Positions 8,701 to 17,900 of a stretch of 64,000 nucleotides of DNA are shown piece by piece. The stretch is from Lysobacter avium (GTDB taxonomy: Bacteria > Pseudomonadota > Gammaproteobacteria > Xanthomonadales > Xanthomonadaceae). The stretch lies in assembly GCF_015209745.1 (NCBI RefSeq), contig NZ_CP063657.1, positions 1,612,001-1,676,000 on the forward strand, written 5' to 3'. The first letter of the stretch is position 1. Every line of letters begins with the position of its first letter. The position numbers were made by a program, and so were the translations under genes. Below the pieces are notes generated by a model, which had not been told where the DNA came from, searched no databases, and saw only the letters and a list, made by a program, of their open reading frames with translations.

Positions 8701-9130
8701 GGTCGAAATCCAGCCCGGTGCGGGCCTCGGTTTCGTCCAGTTTTTCCTTGATCGAGGTGGTGATGATGCTGCCGTCGGCCAGCGCCAGCTCGACCTGCGG
8801 CGCCTGCAGCTTGCCGCCCGCCTTGCCATGCGCACGCCGCTGCGACCAGAACGCGCGGTAGCGCTGGCCACGGCTCTCGAACTCCACCTCGGCCAGGCAG
8901 TCGGCGGTGTGCTCGGTCATCAGCGGATTCTGCGAGGCCGAGATCGTGGCCATGCGCGGGGTGCGATGGAACAGCGCCAGACAGATCGCGTCCAGCAGCG
9001 TGGTCTTGCCGGCACCGGTAGGCCCGGTGATCGCGAACAGCCCGTCTGCAAACGCGGGGGCAGTGAAGTCGATCGCGGTCTCGCCCTTGAGCGAGTTGAG
9101 GTTCTTCAGGCGCAGCGAGAGGATCTTCAT
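5714..9130 (-). CDS. sbcC: Exonuclease subunit SbcC (Rad50-like ATPase)
   Basis: 1138 residues, normal for SbcC. The N-terminal Walker A is GPTGAGKT (residues 36-43). Two long Glu/Gln/Ala-rich coiled-coil arms flank a zinc hook CPLCG near residue 545. The C-terminal ABC half has LSGGESFLVSLALALGLSDL and the Walker B/D-loop FFLDEGFGSLDPDSLD near 1070-1085. With SbcD it forms the ATP-dependent nuclease that opens hairpins and trims protein-blocked DNA ends. Its ATG overlaps the sbcD stop by 4 nt (ATGA), so the subunits are translationally coupled. A decayed second copy of its 3' end lies at 3774-3970. Confidence 0.97.
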   Translation of the reverse strand: MKILSLRLKNLNSLKGETAIDFTAPAFADGLFAITGPTGAGKTTLLDAICLALFHRTPRMATISASQNPLMTEHTADCLAEVEFESRGQRYRAFWSQRRAHGKAGGKLQAPQVELALADGSIITTSIKEKLDETEARTGLDFDRFTRSVLLAQGEFASFLHSKDNERAELLEQLTGTDIYSDISQRVYAQTDRIKREVDQLQATAGGVQLLSEDALAAMQEQLQAVTEDVERLVVARQRSRDALAWRQELDKVQAQLRAVDDQERAAQDALNAAAPARERLQRSQPAEAAWPPYSQWQKATQGVADAKTNREQAQQQHAEQLGLERNGLWQCLQLARQCAQASALALQTDQQRFDQLQSTQTGLSAHAQLGEKLPGWRAGFAQLQTATQQEAQARQALADASARHEQSQALLRSGEEERAGLATALAEASAQVDADTVQFATASAGTSVEALRAARDGLRERYAALRDLSPLVEQRQTLRTQISDEQARLEALKAMLVSDAEQLAKAQSELDGAKTTLQDRQRIVALERQIMDLAGHRAALEDGQACPLCGATEHPAIDEYRQLDPSQSQADASEAELQLQQASERHRRSEVQHASRQADLTRTDHHLQALDAQSATLADNWASRCAALRLTLADGDEQSALAVELTAVGMQGKQASEHVAKLEQLHAAVQVANKQRDEQQLALAHHDTRLEGLRESLTMAAGREQEQRERHDAAVSEAERLRQQLSADLPDRALPADAEAWLSEREHEWSQWRQRDAELQRLQHALVEHRSKAKQAGEQGEHWQQRWEKSPHAGTPGEALAPAAEPAAALRRAVAELEQVQQQVHHAASALHGAEMLLESRSQDLAHTTTQLESALQQHGFANHDALLAARLPPEEREQLQSEQDALTQTLADIRSRATQLRERCDELQATPRSDADLAQLIADAQTSEAAVEQARDQATQIRTQLALDQAQRSGLQALHTQIAEAGDRLEEWQHLNGLIGSAQGDRFRTFAQGLTLDQLVRLANQHLQRLDGGRYLLARDGKGLALSVLDTWQADARRDTRTLSGGESFLVSLALALGLSDLVSHKTRIDSFFLDEGFGSLDPDSLDVALDALDSLNAQGKLIGVISHVDAVKERIPVQIQVRKTRGMGHSAVVCP

Positions 9131-10353
9131 GCCGGCTCCCCGCCTTCGATGTCGGCCAGCACCTCATCGAAACACGCGTGCAGCCGTTCAATCCGCACGT
9201 CCGACAGGTCCTGTTCCTGGGCCAGGCGCTGGGCGAACACCTCACGCGGCTGCAGTTCATCCAGGTGCTGGCCGTCGGCGGCATCGATCACCGCGCCGGC
9301 GAGGCTGCGCTTGCGGCGGATGCGCAACACCTCCAGCGGCAGCGCTTCGACCAGCTCGGCGACCCGGTTCTGCAGGTCGGGCAGGTAGTCATCCGCCTCG
9401 ACCATGACCTCGACCCAGCCGAGCCCGCCGTCCGGCACTTCGGCGGCGATGGCGGCCAGTTGCGGCGGCAGGCGGGCGAGCGTGCCGGCCACCCGCCCCA
9501 GCACGCGGAAGCGCGGCACCGGCAATGGTGTGACCTCATGCAACTGCTCGCCCCGCAGCTCGACCAGCAACACCTGCTTGGCCTGGCCGATCTCGTCAAA
9601 GCTGAGCGGAATCGGCGAGCCGCTGTAGCGGATGTGGTCCAGCCCGCCGACCTTCTGCGGCTGGTGGATATGCCCCAGCGCGATGTAGGCCGCCGGCGGA
9701 AACGCACTGGTGGGAAAGGCGTTGAGCGAGCCGACATAGATCTCGCGCACCGAGTCGCTGGTGCTGGCGCCCACGGTGGTCAGGTGGCCGCTGGCGACGA
9801 TCGGCAGAGGCTCGCCGGCGGCGTCGCGTATGGCGACGGCGGCCTCGTGGATGCGCGCGTAGTGGGAGGCGATGCCGTCCATCATCGCGCCGCGCTTGTC
9901 CTCGGCGCTCTGCCCGGCCTCGCTGCGGGAGACATCGCGCGAGCGGATGAAGGGCACCGCGCACAGGATCATCCCCGGACCGCCATCGCGGCCCGGGATC
10001 CGGTACACGTGCTCCTCCGGCGACTGCATCAGCGTTGGCACCACCAGCGTGTCCAGCCGCGCCAGCAGGCCGCGCGATTCGGCCAGCATCGCCGGTGAGT
10101 CGTGATTGCCGCCCAGCACGATCAGTCGCGCGCCCGCATCACGGATGCCGACAATGAAGCGGTTGTACTGCTCGCGCGCGTAGCTGGGCGGCGTGCCGGT
10201 ATCGAACACATCACCGGCGACCAACACCGCATCCACGCGATGCTCCTGCACCTGCACGACCAGCCAGTCCAGGAACGCCGCATGCTCGGCTTCGCGCGAT
10301 TGGCCGAGAAAGTTCTGGCCCAGATGGAGATCGGAGGTGTGCAGCAGACGCAT
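9127..10353 (-). CDS. sbcD: Exonuclease subunit SbcD (Mre11-like nuclease)
   Basis: 408 residues from ATG 10353, chosen because the protein family starts MRLLHTSDLHLGQ; the upstream in-frame extension is unrelated. Metallophosphoesterase motifs are D8-L-H10, GDVFD (47-51, with D48), GNHDS (82-86) and a later SGHLTT and GHIHQPQ, supplying the metal ligands. The C-terminal region matches the SbcD capping domain. It acts with SbcC as a dsDNA exonuclease and hairpin endonuclease. It is the first gene of the sbcDC pair, and the divergent DUF2939 gene starts 207 nt away. Confidence 0.96.
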   Translation of the reverse strand: MRLLHTSDLHLGQNFLGQSREAEHAAFLDWLVVQVQEHRVDAVLVAGDVFDTGTPPSYAREQYNRFIVGIRDAGARLIVLGGNHDSPAMLAESRGLLARLDTLVVPTLMQSPEEHVYRIPGRDGGPGMILCAVPFIRSRDVSRSEAGQSAEDKRGAMMDGIASHYARIHEAAVAIRDAAGEPLPIVASGHLTTVGASTSDSVREIYVGSLNAFPTSAFPPAAYIALGHIHQPQKVGGLDHIRYSGSPIPLSFDEIGQAKQVLLVELRGEQLHEVTPLPVPRFRVLGRVAGTLARLPPQLAAIAAEVPDGGLGWVEVMVEADDYLPDLQNRVAELVEALPLEVLRIRRKRSLAGAVIDAADGQHLDELQPREVFAQRLAQEQDLSDVRIERLHACFDEVLADIEGGEPA

Positions 10354-10560
10354 GCGTAGCGGGTCCCCGGAGAGTCGTGGGCGCCAAGGCGCGCCGGATG
10401 TGGCAAAGACCGGCCAGTGTGCCTGCCGGCCCTGTTCCGGGCCATTCAATCCGCAATGGATCGCACCGGTTGCGACGACAAGGGCGCCGCGCGCGGTCGT
10501 GGTTCACCCTACGGCAGCGCTTTTGCGGCAGGCTTCGTACATGAATCAGGAGGATCGACG

Positions 10561-11124
10561 ATGAAGAAATGGCTGCTGGCGGCAATCCTGATCGTGCTGG
10601 CGCTGGTTGGCTACGTCGCCGCCGGCCCGTACATCACCTACACCGCGATCCGCGATGCGGTGGAAACCAAGGACACCGCCAAACTGTCGCGCCAGGTCGA
10701 CTTCCCACAGCTGCGGGCCAACCTGAAGCTGCAGCTGGACGACTACATGGTCCGTCGCGCGGGACCGGACATGCAGTCCAGCCTGTTTGGCGTGTTCGCT
10801 GTGCGCGTGGCCAGCGGCGTGGCAGGCGCGGCGGTGGACACAATGATTACCCCGGCAGGACTGGCGGCGATCCTGGAAGGACGCGCCGTGGTGCACCGTG
10901 TCGCCGGAGATACCGGACCGGACCCCTATCGCCCTGCCCGGCCGACCAACCCGCTGCGCGATCCCAGCTACCGGTTCGAATCGCTATCGCGCTTCAGTGC
11001 CACGGTTCCCGGTGAAGACGGCGAGGACATCACGCTGGTGCTGACCCGCCAGGGCCTGCGCTGGAAGCTCAGCGACATCCGCCTGTCCGAGCCCGCCAGG
11101 GACGCACTGATGCGGCGCCCCTGA
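10561..11124 (+). CDS. DUF2939 family protein, single N-terminal membrane anchor
   Basis: 187 residues from ATG 10561, preceded by a strong AGGAGG ribosome binding site about 6 nt upstream; the longer in-frame extension is discarded. Residues 1-25 form an uncleaved signal-anchor (KKWLLAAILIVLALVGY). The remainder contains YTAIRDAVETKDTAKLSRQVDFPQLR (shown only as the landmark IRDAVETKD), the characteristic start of DUF2939, and a C-terminal beta-rich segment (LVLTRQGLRWKLSDIRL). The protein is expected in the cell envelope. Its function is unknown. It is transcribed divergently from sbcDC. Confidence 0.85.
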   Translation: MKKWLLAAILIVLALVGYVAAGPYITYTAIRDAVETKDTAKLSRQVDFPQLRANLKLQLDDYMVRRAGPDMQSSLFGVFAVRVASGVAGAAVDTMITPAGLAAILEGRAVVHRVAGDTGPDPYRPARPTNPLRDPSYRFESLSRFSATVPGEDGEDITLVLTRQGLRWKLSDIRLSEPARDALMRRP

Positions 11125-11193
11125 TTTCGCCGTCGCGGCTGACCCGGCACCGGGTCGGACGCATCTGAGCGCCCCACCCGATGACACTCGACG

Positions 11194-12639
11194 TCAGGCG
11201 CTCTTGCGCTCCTTGACCGCCGGCTCGGCGTCGGCGACGCCGGCCACATCCGCGCGCGACAGGTTCGCCTTGCGCACCTCTTCCGCGGTTTCGCCATCCT
11301 CGGCCAGGAAGGCCTCCAGCGAATCGTCCATCGCCTCCATCCACGGGGTGTGGTGGGGCGGCGCGAGGGTACCGGTCATCGTCGAGCGGTAGCTCTTGTT
11401 GCGGTAGCCCAGGATGTCCTTCTGCTTGTCGCGCTTCCATTCCTTGAACAGCTCGCCCATGCCCTCGATGTCGAAATCGGGGTAGTCCGTAGGACCGAGG
11501 ATGTCGCGGATGTAGGCCGCCTGGAAGTCGATATCTTCGAACACGTCCTCCGTGGCCTCCTCCATCTCGACCCATTTGCGCGAGTCGGCGACCATCTCGT
11601 CCCTGGACGGCAACGCCAGCTTGCCCAGGATCACATCGCGGGCGTACCAGGCCTGGGCGTCGAACATGTTGAAGGTGTAGTACTGGTCCTGCATGCCCAG
11701 GTAGATCAGCTTCGGGTTGTCGATCCAGAAGATGCCCTTGTAAAGGTCCTCCGGGTACAGCCGGTTGTAGGTGCGAAGGGTCAGGTCATCCGGCAGGAAC
11801 GAGAAGTAATGCTGGTAACCCGTGCACAGGATGATCGCGTCGACGTCGCGCGTGCTGCCATCGACGAAATGCGCGGTGGACCCTTCCAGGCGGGTCAGCA
11901 GCGGGTATTCGCGGAACTCCGGCGGCCACTCGTAACCCATCGGCGAGGTGCGGTAGCTGAAGGACACCGACTTGGCGCCGTACTTGTGGCACTGGGTGCC
12001 GATGTCTTCGGCCGAATAGCTGCTGCCGACCAGCAGCAGGTCCTTGTCGGTGAACTCGCAGGCGTCGCGAAAATCATGCGCGTGCAGGACGCGGCCCGGG
12101 AACTGCTCCAGACCTTCGAAGTACGGAGCGTTGGGGGTCGAGAAGTGGCCGGTGGCCACGATCACGTAATCGAACTCCTCGGTGGAGAGCTCATCGGCTT
12201 TCAGGTCACGGACGGTGACGGTGAACTTGCCGGTCTCTTCCGAATAATCGACCCATTGCACTTCGGTATGGAAGCGGATGCTGCGGCGCAGGTCGATCTT
12301 CTCCACCCGGCCCATGATGTAGTCCCGCAGCACCGCGCGCGGCGGGTAGGAAGCGATCGGCTTGCCGAAGTGCTCCTCAAAACTGTAGTCGGCGAACTCC
12401 AGGCATTCCTTGGGGCCGTTGGACCACAGGTAGCGGTACATGCTGCCGTGCACGGGCTCGCCGTAGGCGCCGACGCCGGTGCGCCACGTGTAGTTCCACA
12501 TGCCGCCCACGTCGTTCTGCTTTTCATAACAGACGATTTCGGGAATCTCGGCGCCTGCGTTCGCGGCAGCCTCGAAGGCGCGCAACTGCGCAAGGCCGCT
12601 GGGGCCGGCGCCAAGGATCGCAATACGTTGGTTACTCAA
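11194..12639 (-). CDS. tmm: Flavin-containing monooxygenase, trimethylamine monooxygenase-like
   Basis: 481 residues from TTG 12639, chosen because AGGAG lies 6 nt upstream and the FAD fold begins at residue 5. Motifs are FAD GAGPSG (10-15), the FMO signature [11 protein letters not shown] (180-190), NADPH-binding [10 protein letters not shown] (205-214) and CTGY further on. Segments such as [20 protein letters not shown] and [22 protein letters not shown] are, from memory, nearly those of Methylocella-type Tmm, which oxidises trimethylamine to its N-oxide using NADPH and O2. The general FMO assignment is certain; the amine substrate is inferred. It stands alone on the minus strand. An inverted repeat at 12762-12779 lies upstream and may be its operator. 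Confidence 0.85.
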   Translation of the reverse strand: MSNQRIAILGAGPSGLAQLRAFEAAANAGAEIPEIVCYEKQNDVGGMWNYTWRTGVGAYGEPVHGSMYRYLWSNGPKECLEFADYSFEEHFGKPIASYPPRAVLRDYIMGRVEKIDLRRSIRFHTEVQWVDYSEETGKFTVTVRDLKADELSTEEFDYVIVATGHFSTPNAPYFEGLEQFPGRVLHAHDFRDACEFTDKDLLLVGSSYSAEDIGTQCHKYGAKSVSFSYRTSPMGYEWPPEFREYPLLTRLEGSTAHFVDGSTRDVDAIILCTGYQHYFSFLPDDLTLRTYNRLYPEDLYKGIFWIDNPKLIYLGMQDQYYTFNMFDAQAWYARDVILGKLALPSRDEMVADSRKWVEMEEATEDVFEDIDFQAAYIRDILGPTDYPDFDIEGMGELFKEWKRDKQKDILGYRNKSYRSTMTGTLAPPHHTPWMEAMDDSLEAFLAEDGETAEEVRKANLSRADVAGVADAEPAVKERKSA

Positions 12640-12761
12640 TGGAAACTCCTGTTGTCTGGCGGCGGGAAACAACCGCGATGGGGCGCGTGAATCGGGCGGC
12701 AGCGCACACGAACACATGAATCCGTCGGAAGACGGAACGAAAGTCCGTAGTGGCCCTCTCC

Positions 12762-12779
12762 GGTCACCAATCAGTGACC
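12762..12779. promoter_or_regulatory. Perfect inverted repeat upstream of the tmm-like gene
   Basis: GGTCAC-N6-GTGACC, a perfect 6+6 palindrome, lies about 120 nt upstream of the tmm-like start in a gene-free stretch (12640-13078). Its size and symmetry suit a dimeric repressor site. No regulator gene is adjacent, so its role is inference. Confidence 0.4.
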
Positions 12780-12880
12780 CGGACGCTCAGCCCGGTCGCC
12801 CCGCTCGAACAGCCGACGCAGGTGCGCCGCGTCCACGATCGACCCGCTTCATTCCGTTGACCGGGATCGCCCGCGAGGCG

Positions 12881-12908
12881 AAAAAAAAGACGGGATTTCC
12901 TTCCCGTC
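12881..12908 (-). terminator. Intrinsic terminator, minus strand
   Basis: Read on the minus strand: GACGGGA, six-base loop, TCCCGTC, then eight T residues. A textbook Rho-independent terminator. It lies 170 nt beyond the stop of the 5'-nucleotidase gene and presumably ends that transcript, or a short RNA started in the gap. Confidence 0.8.
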
Positions 12909-13078
12909 ATTGCGGCGAATGGACCGCCGAACCGCATGAGACACGGTTTGAATTGGGGCTTTACATCAACGGTGAATGTTAACACAAATGCAACGGCCAT
13001 GCCAGTTTTGCGACCATCACACTCACCCATAGCGCTGGTCCGTGCTAGACGGGCGCTCCGACGGGCATCAAGCCCCGA

Positions 13079-13987
13079 TCAATCCGGATTCGCGACGCCG
13101 TGCGGGACGTGGCCGGCGGTCACCAGACCGCGGGCAGACTCGATGTTGTGCTCGGAATCATCGAAGAAGATGTCGGCGCCAAACGCCTCCAGGAACGGCC
13201 CCTTGGGACGGCCGCCGAGGAACAGCGCCTCGTCCAGGCGGATGTCCCAATCGCGCAGCGTGCGGATCACCCGCTCATGCGCCGGAACGGAGCGGGCCGT
13301 GACCAGGGCGGTGCGGATCGGGGCTTCCTGACCCATCGGGAACGCGTCCTGGAGCCGGTGCAGTGCGTCCAGGAAGCCGCGGAATGGGCCGCCCGACAGC
13401 GGCTCGCCGGCGCGGTCGAGCTCGTGCTGGGAGAACGCCTCCAGCCCGCCCTCGCGCGAAACGCGCTCGCTCTCGTCGCCAAAGATCACGGCGTCCCCAT
13501 CAAAGGCGATCCGGAGCTGGTGCTGGCGCTCCGGCAGCGCCTTGGCGGGTAGCAGCGTCGCCGCGGCGACACCCGCGGCCAGCGCATTGCGCACGTCCTG
13601 CGCGTGGGTGGAAAGGAACAGGTCGGCACCGAAGGGCCGAATGTAGGGAAACGGCGGCGCGCCGTTGCTGAAAGCCGCGCGGCGGATCGACAGGCCGTGA
13701 TGGGCAATGGAATTGAAGATTCGCAGGCCGGTGTCGGCGGAGTTGCGGGAGATCAGGATGACCTCGACCCTGGGCGCTTCCGGCGGGGAGTCCTCGTTGA
13801 GCGCGAGCAGCTTGCGCACCAGCGGAAACGCGACGCCGGGCTCGAGCAGTTCATCCTCCCGGCTGAGCTGGTAGGCCGCGTAGGCGTCCAGCCCCTCGCT
13901 GGCGAACAGCGAATGACTGTCTTCCAGGTCGAACAGGGTCCGCGAGGAGATCGCGACGATCAGGGGGTCGGCTTGTTTATCGGGCAT
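13079..13987 (-). CDS. 5'-nucleotidase (cytosolic cN-I-like family)
   Basis: 302 residues from ATG 13987, taken because the conserved region starts just after it (PLIVAISSRTLFDLEDSH); the longer upstream frame is low-complexity Ala/Arg. The sequence matches the PF06189 5'-nucleotidase family: the early D-L-E-D motif, ISRNSADTGLRIFNSI in the middle, FDGDAVIFGDESE, and GGRPKGPFLEAFGADIFFDDS towards the end with an Asp pair typical of HAD-like phosphatases. It should dephosphorylate nucleoside 5'-monophosphates in the cytosol. NAD kinase lies upstream on the same strand at 14070, in line with a nucleotide-metabolism pairing. A strong terminator follows at 12881-12908. Confidence 0.85.
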   Translation of the reverse strand: MPDKQADPLIVAISSRTLFDLEDSHSLFASEGLDAYAAYQLSREDELLEPGVAFPLVRKLLALNEDSPPEAPRVEVILISRNSADTGLRIFNSIAHHGLSIRRAAFSNGAPPFPYIRPFGADLFLSTHAQDVRNALAAGVAAATLLPAKALPERQHQLRIAFDGDAVIFGDESERVSREGGLEAFSQHELDRAGEPLSGGPFRGFLDALHRLQDAFPMGQEAPIRTALVTARSVPAHERVIRTLRDWDIRLDEALFLGGRPKGPFLEAFGADIFFDDSEHNIESARGLVTAGHVPHGVANPD

Positions 13988-14069
13988 GCCGATATTGTGC
14001 GCGATCGCCGTCGCAGGGGCTGCGATGGCGGCCCGGGCGCGCGCAAACGTGACGGGCCTCGCCGCACGG

Positions 14070-14843
14070 CTAGCCACCCACAAACTGCTCGGTCAGCATC
14101 CGCTCTTCCAGGCTGTGCTCGGGGTCGAACAACAGGGTGACGGTGTGTTCGCTCGACTCGCGGATGGTGACCTGGACCACGTCGCGCACCTCGTGCGAGT
14201 CGGCCGTCGCGCTCACGGGGCGCTTGTAGGGGTCCAGCACGCGCAGCCGCACTTCGGTGTCGGCCTTTAGCACGGCGCCGCGCCAACGCCGGGGCCGGAA
14301 CGCGGCGATCGGCGTCAGGGCGACCACCTGGGTGTCCAGCGGCAGGATCGGACCGCCGGCGGAAAAGTTGTACGCAGTGCTGCCGGCCGGCGTGGCCACC
14401 AGGACGCCGTCGCAGATCAGCTCGTCGAGCCGGCGCTGGCCGTGCAGCTCGATCGACAGGTGCGCCGCCTGGCGGGTCTGCCGAAGCAGCGAGACCTCGT
14501 TGTACGCCAGTGATCGCACCCTCGCACCGGAGTCGGTCTCGGCCATCATCTCCAGCGGGCGCAGCACGGACGGCTTTGCCGCCTGTACGCGCTCAGCCAG
14601 TTGATCGGCGCTGTAGTGGTTCATCAGAAAGCCGACCGTGCCCTGGCGCATGCCGTACACCGGTTTGCCCAGTTCGCCGTAGCGGTGCAGCGTCTGCAGC
14701 ATGAACCCGTCGCCGCCGAGCGGGACCAGCACGTCGGCCTCGTCCGGTGCGTGATCGCCGTGCAGGTCCACCAGCTCGCTGCGCGCTGCCTGCGCCTCTT
14801 CGGCAATGCTGGCAAGGAATGCAAAACGCGGGGATGAAGTCAT
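14070..14843 (-). CDS. nadK: NAD kinase
   Basis: 257 residues from ATG 14843, preferred over an ATG six codons upstream because GGAG sits 7 nt before it. The kinase motif GGDG is at 43-46, followed by [13 protein letters not shown], then YNEVSLLR, and the glycine-rich [22 protein letters not shown] that forms the NAD site. It phosphorylates NAD+ to NADP+ with ATP. It is followed on the same strand by the 5'-nucleotidase after 82 nt. The GDH terminator at 14892-14932 insulates it from the gene upstream. Confidence 0.95.
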   Translation of the reverse strand: MTSSPRFAFLASIAEEAQAARSELVDLHGDHAPDEADVLVPLGGDGFMLQTLHRYGELGKPVYGMRQGTVGFLMNHYSADQLAERVQAAKPSVLRPLEMMAETDSGARVRSLAYNEVSLLRQTRQAAHLSIELHGQRRLDELICDGVLVATPAGSTAYNFSAGGPILPLDTQVVALTPIAAFRPRRWRGAVLKADTEVRLRVLDPYKRPVSATADSHEVRDVVQVTIRESSEHTVTLLFDPEHSLEERMLTEQFVGG

Positions 14844-14891
14844 TGGCCGCTCCGGAATCATTGCCCGCAGGATAGCGTGGCTGCGGCGCGC

Positions 14892-14932
14892 AAAAAAAAG
14901 CCGGCGGGAGCCCGAGGGCCACCGCCGGCTTT
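14892..14932 (-). terminator. Intrinsic terminator after the NAD-GDH gene
   Basis: On the minus strand an 8-bp perfect GC stem (GCCGGCGG/CCGCCGGC, extended by A-T pairs) with a 14-base loop is followed by eight T residues. It starts about 15 nt beyond the GDH stop codon. Confidence 0.88.
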
Positions 14933-14946
14933 GTTGGCCGTCCGGA

Positions 14947-17900
14947 TCAGGCGGCCGCTTCGGCCAACTGTGCCAGGCGACGCACCGCGACGGACACGGT
15001 CGGGTAGTCCAGGTTCTTCTGGTTCACCAGCTCGGCGAGCATCGACAGGGTGAAACGCACGCCCTGGTCGTCGCGTGCCAGCCAGGCTTCGATCTTCGCT
15101 GCCGCCGGCTTCTTGCCGCCGCCGGCGAGGATCTGCCCGACCAGTGCCCGCTGCTGCGCGGCCAGTTCGTCACGCATCGCGCCGCGGGCGAGCGCCTGCC
15201 AGCGTCCCTCCACCGGCAGAGCGTTGATCTGCTCGTGCAGCCACGGCAGCTGGAACGCGGCGCCGAGGTCGAAGTAGGCACGCGACGCTTCCAGCGCCGA
15301 CACCTTGCGGGCGTTGGCGATCTCGATGATGTCGCAGGCGAACTCCAGCACCGGCAACGCCGCCAGATGCTCCGCCAGCGCCGACGGCACGCCCTTGGCC
15401 TTCCACTCGGCCAGCTGGGCGTTGAACTTCTCGCGGCGCACCGGCGACATCGTCTCCGGCAGCGCCGCATGCACGGCCTTGAAGCCGTCGCCGAAGCGCG
15501 CCATGCCCTTCGTGATCTCCGGCATCGGGCCCGGACGCGACAGCAGCCAGCGGGTGACCGTACGCAGCAGGGTCCAGATCGTCTGCAACGCATCGATCTG
15601 CACCGACTCCAGCACCTTGCCGTCGAGCGCGTCGATCTGCGCCCACAGCGCGCGGGCATCGAGCGCTTCGCGCGCGATGGTGTAGGCCTCGGCGATCTCG
15701 CCCGGGCTGCGGCCGGTGTCCTCCTGCATCCGCAGGGTGAACGTCGCCCCCATCCGGTTCACCATCGAGTTGGTGATCGCGGTGGCGATGATCTCGCGCT
15801 TCAGACGGTGGCCTTCCATCGCCTTGGCGTATTTGGCCTGCAGCGGTTTGGGGAAGTAGCGCACCAGCTCCTTGGACAGGTAGGGATCCTCGGGCACGTC
15901 CGAATCCACCAGTTGCTGGAACAGCACCAGCTTGCTGTAGGACAGCAGCACCGCCAGCTCCGGCCGGGTCAGGCCCAGCCCGCGTGCCTTGCGGTCGGCA
16001 AATTCCGCATCCGATGGCAGGTACTCGATCTGGCGGTCCAGCAGGCCCTGCGACTCCAGCGTCTGGATGAAGTGCTGCTTGGAACCCAGGCGCGGCGCGC
16101 TCATGCGCTCCATCAGGCTGATGGCCTGGTTCTGGCGGTAGTTGTCCACCAGCACCAGCCCGGCCAGCTCGTCGGTCATCTCCGCCAGCAGCTTGTTGCG
16201 CGCCGGCAGGGTGAGCTTCTTCAGCTTGACCTGCTCGTTGAGCAGGATCTTGATGTTGACCTCACGGTCGGAGGTACCCACGCCGGCGGAGTTGTCGATG
16301 AAGTCGGCGTTCAGCAGCGCGCCCGCCTGGGCGGCCTCGATGCGGCCGAGCTGGGTCATGCCCAGGTTGCCACCCTCGCCGATCACCTTGCAGCGCACGT
16401 CGCGGCCGTCGATGCGCAGGCCGTTGTTGCCGCGGTCACCCACGTCGGCGTGGCTCTCGGTGCTGGCCTTGATGTAGGTACCGATGCCGCCGTTCCAGAG
16501 CAGGTCGACGGGCGCCTTGAGGATCGCGCTCATCAGTTCGTTGGGGCTCATCGACTTGATCGACTCGTCGATGCCGAGCACGGCCTTGACCTGCGCGGTC
16601 AGGTCGATCGACTTGGCGCTGCGCGGGAACACGCCGCCGCCCTCACTGATCAGCTCGCGCTTGTAGTCGTCCCAGCTGGAACCTGCCAGCTTGAACAGGC
16701 GCTGGCGCTCCTTGTAGGACGTGGCCGCCACCGGATCGGGATCCAGGAAGATGTGGCGGTGATCGAACGCGGCGACCAGGCGGATGTGCTTGGACAGCAG
16801 CATGCCGTTGCCGAACACGTCGCCCGACATGTCGCCGATGCCGACCGCGGTGAAGTCCTCCTTCTGGGTGTTCACGCCCAAGGCGCGGAAGTGGCGCTTG
16901 ACCGACTCCCACGCGCCGCGCGCGGTGATGCCCATGCCCTTGTGGTCGTAGCCGACCGAGCCGCCAGAGGCGAACGCATCGCCCATCCAGAAGTTGTGGT
17001 CGGCCGAGATCGCGTTGGCGATGTCGGAGAAACGCGCGGTGCCCTTGTCGGCGGCAACCACCATGTAGGCGTCATCGCCGTCGTGGCGGACCACGTTGTC
17101 GGGATGCACGACCTTGCCATCGACCAGGTTGTCACTGATGTCGAGCAGGCCGTTGATGAACATCTGGTAGCAGGCCACGCCCTCGGCCTGCAGCGCGGCG
17201 CGATCGGACGGCGGGCGCTTGACGATGAAGCCGCCCTTGGCGCCGACCGGCACGATGATGGTGTTCTTGACCATCTGCGCCTTGACCAGGCCGAGCACCT
17301 CGGTGCGGAAATCCTCGCGCCGGTCCGACCAGCGCAGGCCGCCACGGGCCACCGGCCCGAAGCGCAGGTGGATGCCTTCCACGCGCGGTCCGTAGACGAA
17401 GATCTCGCGGTACGGACGCGGCTTGGGCAGGTCGGGGACCAGCGCGGAATCGAACTTGTAGGCCACGTAGCCGCAATCGGCTCCGCCGACGCCGCACTGG
17501 TAGTAGCTGGTGCGAAGCGTCGCCTCGATCACGTCCATGAAGCTGCGCAGGATGCGGTCCTCATCGAGGCTGGAGACGCGATCCAGCAGCGTCATCAAAG
17601 CGGTCGACGCGGCTTCGGTCTGGGCCTCGCGCTTCCCACCACGGGCCGCGACGACAGGTGCCAGCGCCGCCAGGACGGTCTCGTCTCCGCCGCTCAGGCG
17701 CTCAACCTGTTGCTGCAGCAACGCCTGACCGGCCTTGATGTCCGCCTTGTCCTCGCTGCCGGTACTGGGATCGAAGCGCGCTTCAAACAGCTCCACCAGC
17801 AGCCGGGCCAGGACGGGATAACGCGCGAACGTCTCCTCGACATAACTCTGCGAGAACGGTACGCCGACCTGGAGCAGGAACTTGGCGTAGGCGCGCAGCA

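Noticed and set aside
12716..12982. 88-residue plus-strand frame upstream of the tmm-like gene
   Set aside because: It runs through the operator-like palindrome and the minus-strand terminator and has no conserved feature.
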